Part shown: in pieces, positions 8,389-17,900 of the stretch
Position numbering within the stretch: position 1 is the first letter of the stretch
Layout: each line of letters starts with the position of its first letter
From: Aliiglaciecola sp. M165
Lineage (GTDB): Bacteria > Pseudomonadota > Gammaproteobacteria > Enterobacterales > Alteromonadaceae
Length of the DNA: 64,000 nucleotides
Direction: 5' to 3'
Assembly: GCF_007197995.1 (NCBI RefSeq)
Contig: NZ_VKKH01000007.1
Span: 248,001 to 312,000 of the forward strand
Position numbers and translations under genes: made by a program
Notes under the pieces: generated by a model
The model's database searches: none
What the model saw: the letters and a program-made list of their open reading frames with translations, nothing else
Told to the model about the DNA's origin: nothing

Positions 8389-8422
8389 TTGATCACAATT
8401 TACTCGTGCGTATAATGCACGA
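8389..8422 (+). promoter_or_regulatory. LysR promoter with overlapping LTTR-type dyad; probable leaderless start
   Basis: A sigma70-like promoter, TTGATC (8389-8394), 16-nt spacer, TATAAT (8411-8416), ends 6 nt before the LysR ATG at 8423. No ribosome-binding sequence fits in that gap. The -10 box lies inside the perfect inverted repeat TCGTGC-N7-GCACGA (8404-8422), which contains the T-N11-A pattern of LysR-type boxes (T8407, A8419). Transcription would start about at the ATG. Autorepression is the expected effect of protein bound here. Confidence 0.6.
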
Positions 8423-9325
8423 ATGGATCTAAATAGCATCAACGTTTTTATCTTAACTCACCAACTAGGCAGTTTTGCGGCCGTCGCCAAGCAAATGAAT
8501 GTTGCTCCTTCTTCTATTTCAAGAATGATCGCTAATTTGGAGCAAGAATTAAATACGCGATTATTTAACAGGTCGACGCGAAAGTTGACGCTTACGTTAG
8601 CCGGAGAGAATTACTATGAAAGTGTCCGCCCGCTGATCGCAGAAATGGACGCTCTTCACCAACAACTGAGTGAGGAAACGTCAAGCCCCAGCGGAAAGCT
8701 AGTGATTTCCGCTTCAGTTTCTTTTGGTCAGATCGTTCTTGCGCCACTATTAACGTCATTTTGTGAGCAATACCCACGGATTACGTTAGATTTGAAATTA
8801 TCAGATTCGCGAATAGATATGTTGTCGACTCAAGTCGATTTGGCCATACGACACGGCAAGATGCAGGATAGTTCGTTAATTGCGAGAAAACTCTGCAATA
8901 TCAACTATTCACTTGTTGCCAGTCAAAATTATCTACAACACAAATCACCAATATGTCACCCTAACGACGTCATCGCTCATCAGATTGTAACCTTTGGTTA
9001 TGAAGCCTTTAACCACCTCTGGTATTTTCAGTCGCAACAGAGCCGTCTGAAACTTGCTATTAATCCAAAACTGACACTGTCCAATGCATTGGGAATTCGT
9101 GAATGTGTTAAAAACGATTTTGGAGTGGCACTGCTACCCGATTGGGCAATTTCTCAGGACATCAAAGTAGGCCATTTAGTAAGATTACTACCCGATTGGC
9201 AGGTAACTGGACTCGACAGTGAACCAGGAATTTGGCTTGTACAACCCAGTCGTCATTTTATTCCCGATAGAGTACGAGTATTTACCGAGTTTCTTTTTGA
9301 AAACATCGCAACAATTACTTTTTGA
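8423..9325 (+). CDS. LysR family transcriptional regulator
   Basis: A 300-residue LysR-type regulator. The N-terminal winged helix is typical: MDLNSINVFILTHQLGSFAAVAK, then APSSISRMIANLEQELNTRLFNRSTR through about residue 58. The C-terminal substrate-binding domain spans about 88-295 (GKLVISASVSFGQIVLAPLL at its start), of the CrgA-like subgroup by general look. It is divergent from an SDR gene across 102 nt, and an LTTR-type dyad overlaps its own -10 box. There is no recognisable Shine-Dalgarno sequence, and the predicted transcription start coincides with the ATG. Confidence 0.92.
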   Translation: MDLNSINVFILTHQLGSFAAVAKQMNVAPSSISRMIANLEQELNTRLFNRSTRKLTLTLAGENYYESVRPLIAEMDALHQQLSEETSSPSGKLVISASVSFGQIVLAPLLTSFCEQYPRITLDLKLSDSRIDMLSTQVDLAIRHGKMQDSSLIARKLCNINYSLVASQNYLQHKSPICHPNDVIAHQIVTFGYEAFNHLWYFQSQQSRLKLAINPKLTLSNALGIRECVKNDFGVALLPDWAISQDIKVGHLVRLLPDWQVTGLDSEPGIWLVQPSRHFIPDRVRVFTEFLFENIATITF

Positions 9326-9485
9326 TTCCACTTGGCTATTGGCTAACTGGCCCAATAGCAAAATCCATATTTGGCAAATATCTTTTCGAATTAACACTTC
9401 GTATCGAGTTGATCGGATCCGCTGACTTCCCAGTTTTTTACAACGCAGGTTAATGACATTGCGGGCCCTGTACTTTTTAATTTGG

Positions 9486-10067
9486 CTATGGGTTGTAGCG
9501 GTAATGACCAGTAATTTTATATGCAAACAACATATCTTCGTGTACCGGCCCAGCGCCGATGTTATGCACAATCATTGGATTTCCGCTGATAGGGGAAACA
9601 CGATTTGTGACTATTCCAATGTGCGGTAAATTTCCCGGTAACATCCAGGTAACTAGGTCTCCGGGTGAATAATCATTTGCCGTTCTGCTAATGGGTAATA
9701 CCTTGCCATGTCTGGAAAAAAACGCCTGTAAATTAGGGACTCGCCTATGATCGATATTTTTATCAGCCTTGGTTAATCCCCAAATTCGCTTAGAGGGATA
9801 GGCTTCGAAATTCTTGCTTATATCTTCATGAACGAGCACCTGCAAGTCGACGCCCAAGGCACGATAGGTTCGAATGATTACATCGGTACATACGCCAATA
9901 TCCTCCGGTACGTCTCCATTGGGGTACTCAATAGAAAAATAGGAGCCGTCGTAGGTAATGCGTTGATGGGTGCGCTCGATGGCAGCTTCAACAATCTTTT
10001 GTTCGAAGCTGCTGGCATAAGTGCTGCGAGAAAGTAATAACGTCGCGACAAGGATTAATCTAATCAT
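9486..10067 (-). CDS. Exported DUF1287 family protein (YijF-like)
   Basis: A 193-residue protein with a signal peptide (residues 1-18, cut after TYA). DUF1287 landmarks are GDVPEDIGVCTDV with C60, KNIDHRRVPNL near residue 103, NLPHIGIV with H149 and IVHNIGAGPVHEDMLF with H168. This Cys/His set resembles NlpC/P60-like cysteine hydrolases acting on cell wall or peptides; the activity is inferred. It overlaps the end of the anti-sigma candidate by 8 nt and is the last gene of the VWA-sigma-anti-sigma-DUF1287 set, so it may be part of that regulated output. Confidence 0.82.
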   Translation of the reverse strand: MIRLILVATLLLSRSTYASSFEQKIVEAAIERTHQRITYDGSYFSIEYPNGDVPEDIGVCTDVIIRTYRALGVDLQVLVHEDISKNFEAYPSKRIWGLTKADKNIDHRRVPNLQAFFSRHGKVLPISRTANDYSPGDLVTWMLPGNLPHIGIVTNRVSPISGNPMIVHNIGAGPVHEDMLFAYKITGHYRYNP

Positions 10068-11028
10068 CCAGCACCAGCTGCACCCGTTGTTCTGTTGTCA
10101 GGATTTCCAAGTATTTGTTCTCAATTTTAATGTCGGGTTGAGCGGCACTGAGCAATAACAAATAGCTTAAAATATCTTGTTGGATTTCTTTTTGTGTTGC
10201 CATTAAGCGCTGCCTAGTCTCAGTAGTGGCTGAATCCAAATCAGATTGTGTTGACTGAAACTTTACTAACAAATTGTCGAGATATTCAGTGTTCAGAAAA
10301 GAGCTATTGTCAATTCGAGATGCCGTTGTACTTATCATTTCAATTTCAAAGCTCTCACTTGCAACTCGCCTTTTTGTAGCCGCTTCGAGGTCCAAGCTTT
10401 GCGCTTGACGCGCAGCATATTGTTCAGCCACATCTGCGTCTATCCCTTGCAGCGGCAAACTAGTGTCGAGTTCTACCGTCGTATCTGTCTCCACTGCCAG
10501 AGGTTCTATTTCTATATCATCTAAAGCACGGGCGGCTAATGATTGTGCTTCTTGCTCAGCAAAATTGGATAGTTCAGGTTCTTCGACTGTTAACTCAGCT
10601 AACACCTCCTCCTGTTCGGGCAATGCGCTCTTTTGAGCAGCTGTTGGGCGTCCTAAGGTAATCGATTTTGTCTCTAGTTTTTCTCTCGATTGAGCTTGTT
10701 GTTTGTCGAAGGTCGACTGTTCCACTATCTGAAAGGGATCTGCAGGTATGGATTGAGGTTGATAGGTGGTTGGATTGAATTGATCAAACTGTGTATAAAC
10801 AACCATTGTCACAAACAAAGCTGAAGCGGCAACAGAGAATGGCCACTGGTATTTGCGCCATGGTGATTGACCAACCTGCTCGGGATTTTTCCTTTTGTCC
10901 GTAATGTTTCGCTTGGCATATGCCAGTATCTTATCGTCTAACGCAACATCAGGTTGCTCTTGAGACATTTCGCCATACAACTCAGAAATGAGGGGATCAT
11001 GCGATGACGGATCATGCTGTTTGTTCAT
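10060..11028 (-). CDS. Putative membrane anti-sigma factor
   Basis: A 322-residue protein whose gene starts inside the 3' end of the ECF sigma gene (17-nt overlap, strong GGAGGGGGAG before ATG). Its one membrane segment is at residues 62-79, giving a short cytoplasmic N-terminus (ISELYGEMSQEQPDVALDDKILAYAKR) and a long Gln/Glu/Ala-rich periplasmic part. The layout and position are those of an anti-sigma factor, though the zinc-type HxxxCxxC motif is absent and I do not recognise a named family. The periplasmic part could sense or bind a partner such as the VWA lipoprotein encoded upstream; that is inference. Confidence 0.65.
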   Translation of the reverse strand: MNKQHDPSSHDPLISELYGEMSQEQPDVALDDKILAYAKRNITDKRKNPEQVGQSPWRKYQWPFSVAASALFVTMVVYTQFDQFNPTTYQPQSIPADPFQIVEQSTFDKQQAQSREKLETKSITLGRPTAAQKSALPEQEEVLAELTVEEPELSNFAEQEAQSLAARALDDIEIEPLAVETDTTVELDTSLPLQGIDADVAEQYAARQAQSLDLEAATKRRVASESFEIEMISTTASRIDNSSFLNTEYLDNLLVKFQSTQSDLDSATTETRQRLMATQKEIQQDILSYLLLLSAAQPDIKIENKYLEILTTEQRVQLVLDD

Positions 11029-11623
11029 CTCCCCCTCCTAAATTTTTTTCACTTGAAAGTTTTGAGGTAATGCATTCTCTTAGCTTTTTGTATGCATAGC
11101 GTAAGCGACTTTTTGTCGCTTCATGACTAGCGTCTATGACTTCCGCGATCTGCCCTGCCGTCAAATTGGTTTCTTCTTTTAACACAAACACATCTACCAA
11201 GTTTCTGGGCAATTTTTGCAAGCAAATTTTAAATAGTTGATGTTTCCTTTGTAAATGGATCTTTGTTTCTTCAGTTGCTAAGGATACTTGACCACCAACG
11301 TCATCATCTTCGAGTTGCCGAGAATCATCAATGATCTTCTCTACCACTTTTAAGTGGCGATGTTGGTCGATAAGCTGATTCCGAGCAATGGTATAAAGCC
11401 AGGTGGTAAATTTGGCCTGGGGTGTAAAACGATGCGCATTATCAATGACTTTACTCCAGCAATCCTGAAATAAGTCCTCAGCTTCCTGCTTGGTGCGAAC
11501 TTGACGCAAAAAATAGCGATACAGTCCACCTTTGTGATTGCTGTAAAGCATAGAAAACGCTGCGAGATCACCTTCAAGGTAATGTCGCAGCAATTGTTCA
11601 TCGGTATCGGTTTGCAAATTCAA
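11012..11623 (-). CDS. ECF-type RNA polymerase sigma factor
   Basis: A 203-residue sigma-70 family factor of the extracytoplasmic-function type. Region 2 is clear (LYRYFLRQVRTKQEAEDLFQD, then FTTWLYTIARNQLID) and region 4 follows (LPRNLVDVFVLKEETNLTAGQIAEVIDASHEATKSRL). No ATG fits the N-terminus. The likely start is TTG at 11623 or TTG at 11617, the latter 6 nt after a GGA; the first internal Met would remove part of region 2. A weak hairpin GTCAG-N6-CTGAC (11658-11673) lies between it and the VWA gene. The overlapping downstream gene is its probable anti-sigma factor. Confidence 0.9.
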   Translation of the reverse strand: MNLQTDTDEQLLRHYLEGDLAAFSMLYSNHKGGLYRYFLRQVRTKQEAEDLFQDCWSKVIDNAHRFTPQAKFTTWLYTIARNQLIDQHRHLKVVEKIIDDSRQLEDDDVGGQVSLATEETKIHLQRKHQLFKICLQKLPRNLVDVFVLKEETNLTAGQIAEVIDASHEATKSRLRYAYKKLRECITSKLSSEKNLGGGDEQTA

Positions 11624-11694
11624 TCCATCTTTTTACACAACACTATTTGTCGAGCTTGTCAGCTTAAACTGACCAAACTCAATTAGCCAGCCCC

Positions 11695-13506
11695 TCAATG
11701 TGACGTCCTGACTAATTCTTTTGTGGCAGAATTTTCATTTTTGTTCTGAGAAACACTGAAAGAACTCAACGTCTCTGCCATTCTGACTAATGAGACAAAT
11801 TCTGCACGATATCCATAATCATCTTGACCTTTATGTTGATTAGCAAGTTCAATAATTGTTGGGTAATCCAACCCATCAACAAACTTACTGTTTTTGAGTT
11901 TCTGCGCAAAGGCCACAACTGATGTCGCGAACTGGAAATCATCCGACTGATTTGTGAATTCGCCAATATCTTTGTGTTCGATAGCTTGGCTCATTAACAG
12001 ACTGGTGTTACCGTCGATAGGTTTATATCGAAGTTTCACAAAGGCTAACTCAGTTGTGTTGGGCTCAGTTTGCCCTTCATTTATGTCAGTTTGTGCAGGT
12101 CGATAACGCAGTGGTTCAGAATATCTATCCCCTCCTGTCATCACCAATTCATAAAAGGCCGTTACTCTGTGCCCAGCGCCTACCTCGCCAGCATCGACTC
12201 TATCATTGTTAAAATCTTCATTGGCTAACGCTCTATTTTCGTAACCAATTAGTCGGTATTCGGCAACAAGATTAGGGTTGAACTCTACCTGTATCTTAAC
12301 GTCTTTAGCGACGGCATTTAAGGTCGCATCCAGTTGATGAACCAAAACCTTTCGCGCCTCATTAAGCGTATCAATATACGCGTAATTTCCATCGCCTTTG
12401 TTGGCAAGTTGCTCCATTAAGTGATCATTGTAGTTGCCTTGCCCAAATCCTAGCGTAGTCAACTGAATCCCCTTTTCTCGCTGTGCTTCAATCAATGACA
12501 CTAATTGTTCGTGGTCGACCATACCAACATTAAAATCACCGTCCGTAGCTAAAATAACGCGATTGATTCCGTTTTGATTAAAAGACTGTTGGGCTAGCTT
12601 GTAAGCCAATTCGATACCTTGAGCTCCGTTGGTCGAACCTCCTGCACTTAACTGAGACAACGCGCGTTCGATTTTAATTTGCTGATTTCCTGCGGTAGGC
12701 TCTAGCACCACGCCTGATGCGCCGGCATACACAACAATTGCAACAGAATCATCTTCAGATAATTGTTTTGTTAACATCGTTAGTGCCTTTTTTACCAATG
12801 GCAATTTGTTAGGAGCATTCATCGAACCTGAAACATCCAATAAAAAGACCAAATTTTTTGGTCCCGCTTTATGATCATGGGTGTCCACGCTTTTAGCTTG
12901 CAGACCCACCCGCATTAATAGTCGATTTTTATTCCAAGGCGAAGTCGCCACCTGGGTATCAATAGCAAAAGGATGTTTTGAATCAACTGAAGCCTTGTAT
13001 TGATAGTCAAAATAGTTAACAAACTCTTCAACGCGAATAGCATCTTTAGGTGGCAGATAACCTTGATTCAGCATTCTACGAACATTGCTGTAACTTCCGG
13101 TATCCACGTCAATGGAGAAGGTAGAGACAGGTTGGATGAGAGTTTGCACCACGCCATTTTCTTCAAGGTGATTGTACTTTTCCGTGTAGCTAGGATTAAT
13201 GTCTTGTTCCATATTAGGCATCGACAAAGACGCCACAGACATATCTGCCATCGGTTGAGCAAATCTCATACGTTTGGCCTCTATTGCCTCCTGTTTGTTG
13301 CGAGTACCAGTTACCTGTATCGCTTCTACTTCTTGATTTGAAGCACCGCGATTAGCAACGGCGTCCTGTTGAGTATAGGTCGCGTAACATCCACTCAAAA
13401 TAACAATTGTACCCAATGCAATAGTGCTAAAGGTTAATCTAGGTATTAGCAAGTTTGAACGGTTTTCATTACGCAAGCGCTGTGAATATATACGTTTGGC
13501 TTTCAT
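11695..13506 (-). CDS. VWA domain lipoprotein, YfbK family
   Basis: A 603-residue lipoprotein: basic N-region, hydrophobic segment 25-38 and lipobox LSGC with C40. The YfbK-type N-terminal domain (about 105-205, with STFSIDVDTGSYSNVRR) precedes a von Willebrand A domain. The metal-site residues are intact: DVSGS (D224, S226, S228), T292 in GGSTNGAQG and D322 in ATDGDFNVG. A C-terminal DUF3520-like region follows. The mature N-terminus holds VEAIQVTGTRNKQE, reminiscent of the start of TonB-dependent receptor plugs. An ECF sigma gene follows after 71 nt on the same strand. The role of YfbK proteins is not established; a surface or periplasmic metal-dependent adhesion or assembly role is inferred. 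Confidence 0.88.
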   Translation of the reverse strand: MKAKRIYSQRLRNENRSNLLIPRLTFSTIALGTIVILSGCYATYTQQDAVANRGASNQEVEAIQVTGTRNKQEAIEAKRMRFAQPMADMSVASLSMPNMEQDINPSYTEKYNHLEENGVVQTLIQPVSTFSIDVDTGSYSNVRRMLNQGYLPPKDAIRVEEFVNYFDYQYKASVDSKHPFAIDTQVATSPWNKNRLLMRVGLQAKSVDTHDHKAGPKNLVFLLDVSGSMNAPNKLPLVKKALTMLTKQLSEDDSVAIVVYAGASGVVLEPTAGNQQIKIERALSQLSAGGSTNGAQGIELAYKLAQQSFNQNGINRVILATDGDFNVGMVDHEQLVSLIEAQREKGIQLTTLGFGQGNYNDHLMEQLANKGDGNYAYIDTLNEARKVLVHQLDATLNAVAKDVKIQVEFNPNLVAEYRLIGYENRALANEDFNNDRVDAGEVGAGHRVTAFYELVMTGGDRYSEPLRYRPAQTDINEGQTEPNTTELAFVKLRYKPIDGNTSLLMSQAIEHKDIGEFTNQSDDFQFATSVVAFAQKLKNSKFVDGLDYPTIIELANQHKGQDDYGYRAEFVSLVRMAETLSSFSVSQNKNENSATKELVRTSH

Positions 13507-13801
13507 CGTTTTGCCTTTTATTGTTGATTGTTACCCTTACCAACGGATCACAATTTAAAAAGGGTTACCTAACTTACAAATAATTTTTGAATCACTGTTC
13601 ATTGCAGGTAAAACGCTGATTAACACTTGTCACACGCGGTAACAAATCAACCAACAATTAGCGTAATTAACCAACTATAATCTTTTTAACCATTCAACAA
13701 GACCAAGTGAACAACGCAAACTATTGAATAAATTGATATTTTTTAATTGGCACATTGAATGCAGAGCTAGGGAAAAATACCAATCTGACTGGGAATATAA
13801 G
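13507..13801. other. Divergent intergenic region between VWA gene and RND operon
   Basis: The longest gene-free stretch of the window. On the minus strand GTAACC (13563-13568), 16 nt, then CCGTTG (13541-13546) resembles an ECF-sigma promoter (AAC-type -35 with CGT-type -10) placed 35 nt before the VWA start, which would allow control by the sigma factor of the same locus. The plus-strand part is AT-rich and must contain the RND promoter; I could not pick out a convincing -35/-10 pair. A TTG at 13724 extends the RND adaptor frame but has no ribosome-binding support. Confidence 0.35.
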
Positions 13802-14911
13802 ATGGAAAGCAAGAGTACTGAGACAAAAACATTTCACAAGGGTTCATCGTTTAAGCTTTTTACCGTTGCGGCAGTATTGATTGCAAGTATGCAATTAAGT
13901 GGTTGTGGCCAAGCAGAAGCGGAGAATGATTTAGTTGAAGAAACCGAACAAGCGAAGGTTATTCCTATCCCGGTAGAAGTTGACTCTGTTGAGGTTGGTA
14001 GCATTTCTTCTAACTACAAAACTACTGCGGTTCTGGAGGCGAAAGAAGAGGCTTTTGTTGTTGCTCGTGCGTCAGGGATCATCGAAGAAATCTATGTTGA
14101 GGAAGGGGATTATGTCGAAAAAGGTCAAGTACTTGCACAACTTGAACCCGAACGTTATCAACTGAACCTGCAACGCGCGCAAGCGGACTTGCAAGGAATA
14201 GAGAAAGAACTGGCTAAAATCAATAAAGTTTATGACAAGAAGCTAGTGAGTGATGACACCTACGATAAGCTCAGTGCTCAATATGAATCCGCCAAAGCAA
14301 CATTATCTTTAGCTAAATTAGATTTGAAAGAAGCGACTATCGTTGCACCGATAAGCGGTTATATCGCCGAGCGAAATGCAAAAGTAGGTAATTTGACTGA
14401 ATCTTTCCAACGTGAACGTATGTTCCATATCGTGCAACAAAAACAACTATACGGCATTGTTTTCTTGCCAGAAAAAGAGCTTTCCAGAGTACACAAGGAA
14501 CAATCTGCAAACCTCATAGTTACCGCCCTTGGCGACAAAAAGATTAGCGCATTTGTTGAACGCATCAGTCCTGTGATTAACTCGCAAACCGGCACCTTTA
14601 AAGTGACATTAAGAGTGCCAAATGAAAACAACCTTCTTAAAGCGGGCATGTTTACTCAGGTCAACCTAAATTACGACACTCGCAGCGATGCCACCCTTTT
14701 ACCCCGCAAAGCCATGTTAGCTATAGACGACAAGATCAATGTATTTGTCGTTGATGACAAAGGTATCGCCAATAAAGTTGCGATTAAAGTGGGTTATCAG
14801 GAAGGAAACTTTGTAGAAGTACTTGAAGGACTCACCGGTAATGAAAAAGTGGTAATCACCGGTCATCAGAATCTGAAAGACAAAGCTGTTGTTGAAGTCG
14901 TTAACGGCTAG
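13802..14911 (+). CDS. RND efflux periplasmic adaptor subunit (lipoprotein)
   Basis: A 369-residue membrane-fusion protein linking inner-membrane RND permeases to an outer-membrane channel. From ATG at 13802 it has a basic stretch, a hydrophobic segment and lipobox LSGCGQ (Cys about residue 34). It then has a lipoyl-like half motif (VARASGIIEEIYVEEGDYVEKGQVLAQLEP), a short helical hairpin, the second lipoyl half (ATIVAPISGYIAERNAKVGNL), a beta-barrel domain and a membrane-proximal domain. The hairpin is short, as in MexH-like adaptors. It sits 14 nt ahead of the first permease gene. No outer-membrane factor is encoded nearby. Confidence 0.92.
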   Translation: MESKSTETKTFHKGSSFKLFTVAAVLIASMQLSGCGQAEAENDLVEETEQAKVIPIPVEVDSVEVGSISSNYKTTAVLEAKEEAFVVARASGIIEEIYVEEGDYVEKGQVLAQLEPERYQLNLQRAQADLQGIEKELAKINKVYDKKLVSDDTYDKLSAQYESAKATLSLAKLDLKEATIVAPISGYIAERNAKVGNLTESFQRERMFHIVQQKQLYGIVFLPEKELSRVHKEQSANLIVTALGDKKISAFVERISPVINSQTGTFKVTLRVPNENNLLKAGMFTQVNLNYDTRSDATLLPRKAMLAIDDKINVFVVDDKGIANKVAIKVGYQEGNFVEVLEGLTGNEKVVITGHQNLKDKAVVEVVNG

Positions 14912-14925
14912 TTGAGGGATCCCAG

Positions 14926-17900
14926 ATGAATATAATCGATATTGCTGTTAAACGGCCGGTCACTGTGTGGATGTTCACCTTGGCTGTGTTGTTGTTTGGT
15001 TTCGTCTCACTATCACGCTTGTCGCTCAATCTTTTACCAGAGTTGTCTTACCCTACCCTGACAATTCGTACCGACTACGTTGGCGCGGCCCCCGGCGAAA
15101 TTGAACAACTTGTCACCAAACCTATCGAAGAAACCGTTGGTGTGGTGAAAGGAGTTCGCAAAGTGGTTTCTGCTTCAAAAGCCGGTCAATCCGACGTGGT
15201 TTTGCAGTTTGAATGGGGCACCGTCATGGACATGGCAAGTCTGGAGGTCCGTGAAAAGCTTGATGTGTTGCAACTGCCTCTTGATGTTAAGCGCCCTTTA
15301 TTGCTTCGTTTTAACCCGTCGTTAGATCCTGTCATGCGCTTCGGCCTGGGCGCGTTAGCCCAAGAAGAGTCATCCGAGCCAGTGGTTTTAGATGTCGCTG
15401 CGATGAAACGTATTCGTAACTTTGCTGAAGAAGATATTAAACGGCAACTAGAATCCGTTGAAGGGGTAGCTTCAGTGCGTATCGGTGGTGGCTTGGAAAA
15501 CGAAATCCAGGTGTTAATCAATCAACAACGTGCCAGTCAGCTTAACATTTCCTTAGCCGAGATCATTACCCGTTTGCGGGATGAAAATGTCAATACCGCA
15601 GGAGGACGTGTCGAAGATGGTGCTCAAGAGTATCTCGTTAGAACATTAAACCAATTTGAATCTTTGCAAGATATGCGCGATTTGTATGTCGCTACCCGCC
15701 AAGGAAGACATATAAAACTCGGAGACATCGCGGATGTTGTCGACGCCTACAAAGAACGAGACTCAATAACTCGCTTTGATGGATTTGAAGGTGTAGAGAT
15801 CGCCATTTATAAAGAGGGAGACGCTAACACGGTGCAAGTCGCACAAGCGGTCACCGAACGTCTAGACAGGATTAAAGATTCATTCCCTGCAAACTACAGG
15901 ATGCAGAAGGTTTATGATCAATCGCAGTTTATTGCCAGCGCCATAAATGAAGTTAAATCGGCTGCGATAATCGGTGGCGTGTTGGCTATGTTTGTTCTGT
16001 ATTTCTTTTTGAAAAATATCTGGCCGACATTAATCATCTCGATTTCGATCCCTGTTTCTATTATTGCGACCTTCAATCTCATGTATAGCTACGATATTAG
16101 CCTAAACATAATGAGTCTGGGTGGTATCGCGCTGGCCATAGGGCTTCTCGTCGACAACAGCATTGTGGTTCTAGAGAATATTGATCGGCATAAAAAACAG
16201 CAAAAAGATACGTTAAAAGCGTCAGCCAATGGTACCCGCGAGGTCTCTATGGCGATTGTTGCGTCGACATTGACGACCATGGCCGTATTTTTTCCACTGG
16301 TTTTTGTTGAAGGAATTGCCGGACAACTATTTAGCGACCAGGCATTGACGGTAACCTTTGCTCTTGCCGCATCATTGGTTGTTGCATTGACATTGATCCC
16401 CATGCTAGCAGCACGGGAAAAATCAGAATCTACTGATACTCCTGTTGATTTGGGTCCAAGAGCGACAAGTACAAAACCCACTGGCAAGCTCAAACTAGTA
16501 GGTTACTATCTACTTTTACCCATTCGTTATTTAATCAAACTAGTGTTCTACATTATCCCTGTTGCCCTAACTACCTTAGTGGTCGGCCTTTTCAGGCTTG
16601 TAGGGAAAGGATTGCAGTTCATATTTAAACCTGTGTTGTGGGTATTTGACCTGTTTTACGACGCTGTGGCAGCGGTTTACTTCAAACTACTTAATTGGGC
16701 GATGCGTGCCAGGCTGGTGGTGTTTACCAGTATTCTTGGGCTGTCCGCGCTGTCTTTGATTTTACTGCCACGCATTGGAGTAGAGCTTATTCCCCCGCTC
16801 TCTCAAGGTGAATTTCACGTAGAAGTAACCTTACCCACAGGTTCGCGTTTGGAAAATACCGATTTTGTTATTGCCGAACTCGCGCGATTTACCGAATCTC
16901 AACCTAAGGTTGAGCGCACATATTCTCTGGCAGGAACGGGAAGTCTTATGAATGCCTCACCCTCTCAAGGGGGTGATCATTGGGGAAAACTAAATGTAGT
17001 GATGGAAGCCGGTTCAACGTCAGAAGATGAAAAAATCGTGCTTGATGCTATGCGCTCTTATTTACAGAATCAAGCGGGTATACAAAGTAAGTTTGGCACT
17101 CCTGAATTGTTTAGTTTCTCCACACCCTTAGCCATCGAGATAGCGGGTTATGATCTACAAATGTTGAAGCGCTATGGTGATTTGTTAGCTGAGCAATTGG
17201 CTGAAAATTCACGCTTTGCGGATATTAAAAGCACCCTGCAAAGTGGTAATCCTGAACTGAAGATACAATTTGATCACGCCAAACTTGCCCAAATTGGACT
17301 CAATGCACCTGACGTATCAACGCTAATCGCAGCCAAAGTTGGAGGCGAAGTTGCAAGCAAATTCAGTATCGATGATCGCAAAGTTGACATACTTGTAAGG
17401 AATCAGGAACGTCAGCGAGACTCAGTTGAAGATATCTCTCAAATCGTAGTAAATCCTGGCGCTTCGCCTTCAATCCCGTTGGCTGCAGTTGCAAACATTG
17501 ACCTGTCAGTTGGACCAAGTGAAATCACCCGTGTTGGTCAGCAACGTGTCGTCATTGTTACCGCAAACTTAAATTATGGTGACTTAGGCGCTGCGGTTGT
17601 AGACGCTGAACAAGCAATCAGTGAAATGAATCTGCCCATAAGTTTACAGGCGAAAGTCACTGGGCAAAGTGAAGAGATGGAAGCAAGTTTTGATTCTTTG
17701 TATATGGCCTTAGCACTGGCAATATTTATGGTGTATTTAGTCATGGCGTCACAATTTGAATCATTGCTGCATCCATTTTTGATTTTATTCACTGTACCAC
17801 TAGCTTGCGCGGGCTCTATTTACGGGCTTTTCCTTACCTCGACCAACATTAGTGTCGTGGTGTTTATCGGCTTGATTATGTTGGCAGGTATTGTGGTTAA

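Noticed and set aside
9336-9360. Inverted repeat GCTATTGG/CCAATAGC after the LysR gene as terminator
   Set aside because: Neither strand has a T-run after the stem, so I could not call it an intrinsic terminator; it may still form a hairpin.
16089-16493. 134-codon minus-strand open frame inside the first RND permease
   Set aside because: It is the mirror of a conserved membrane region of the permease; its Ser/Thr/Ala-rich product looks like a shadow.
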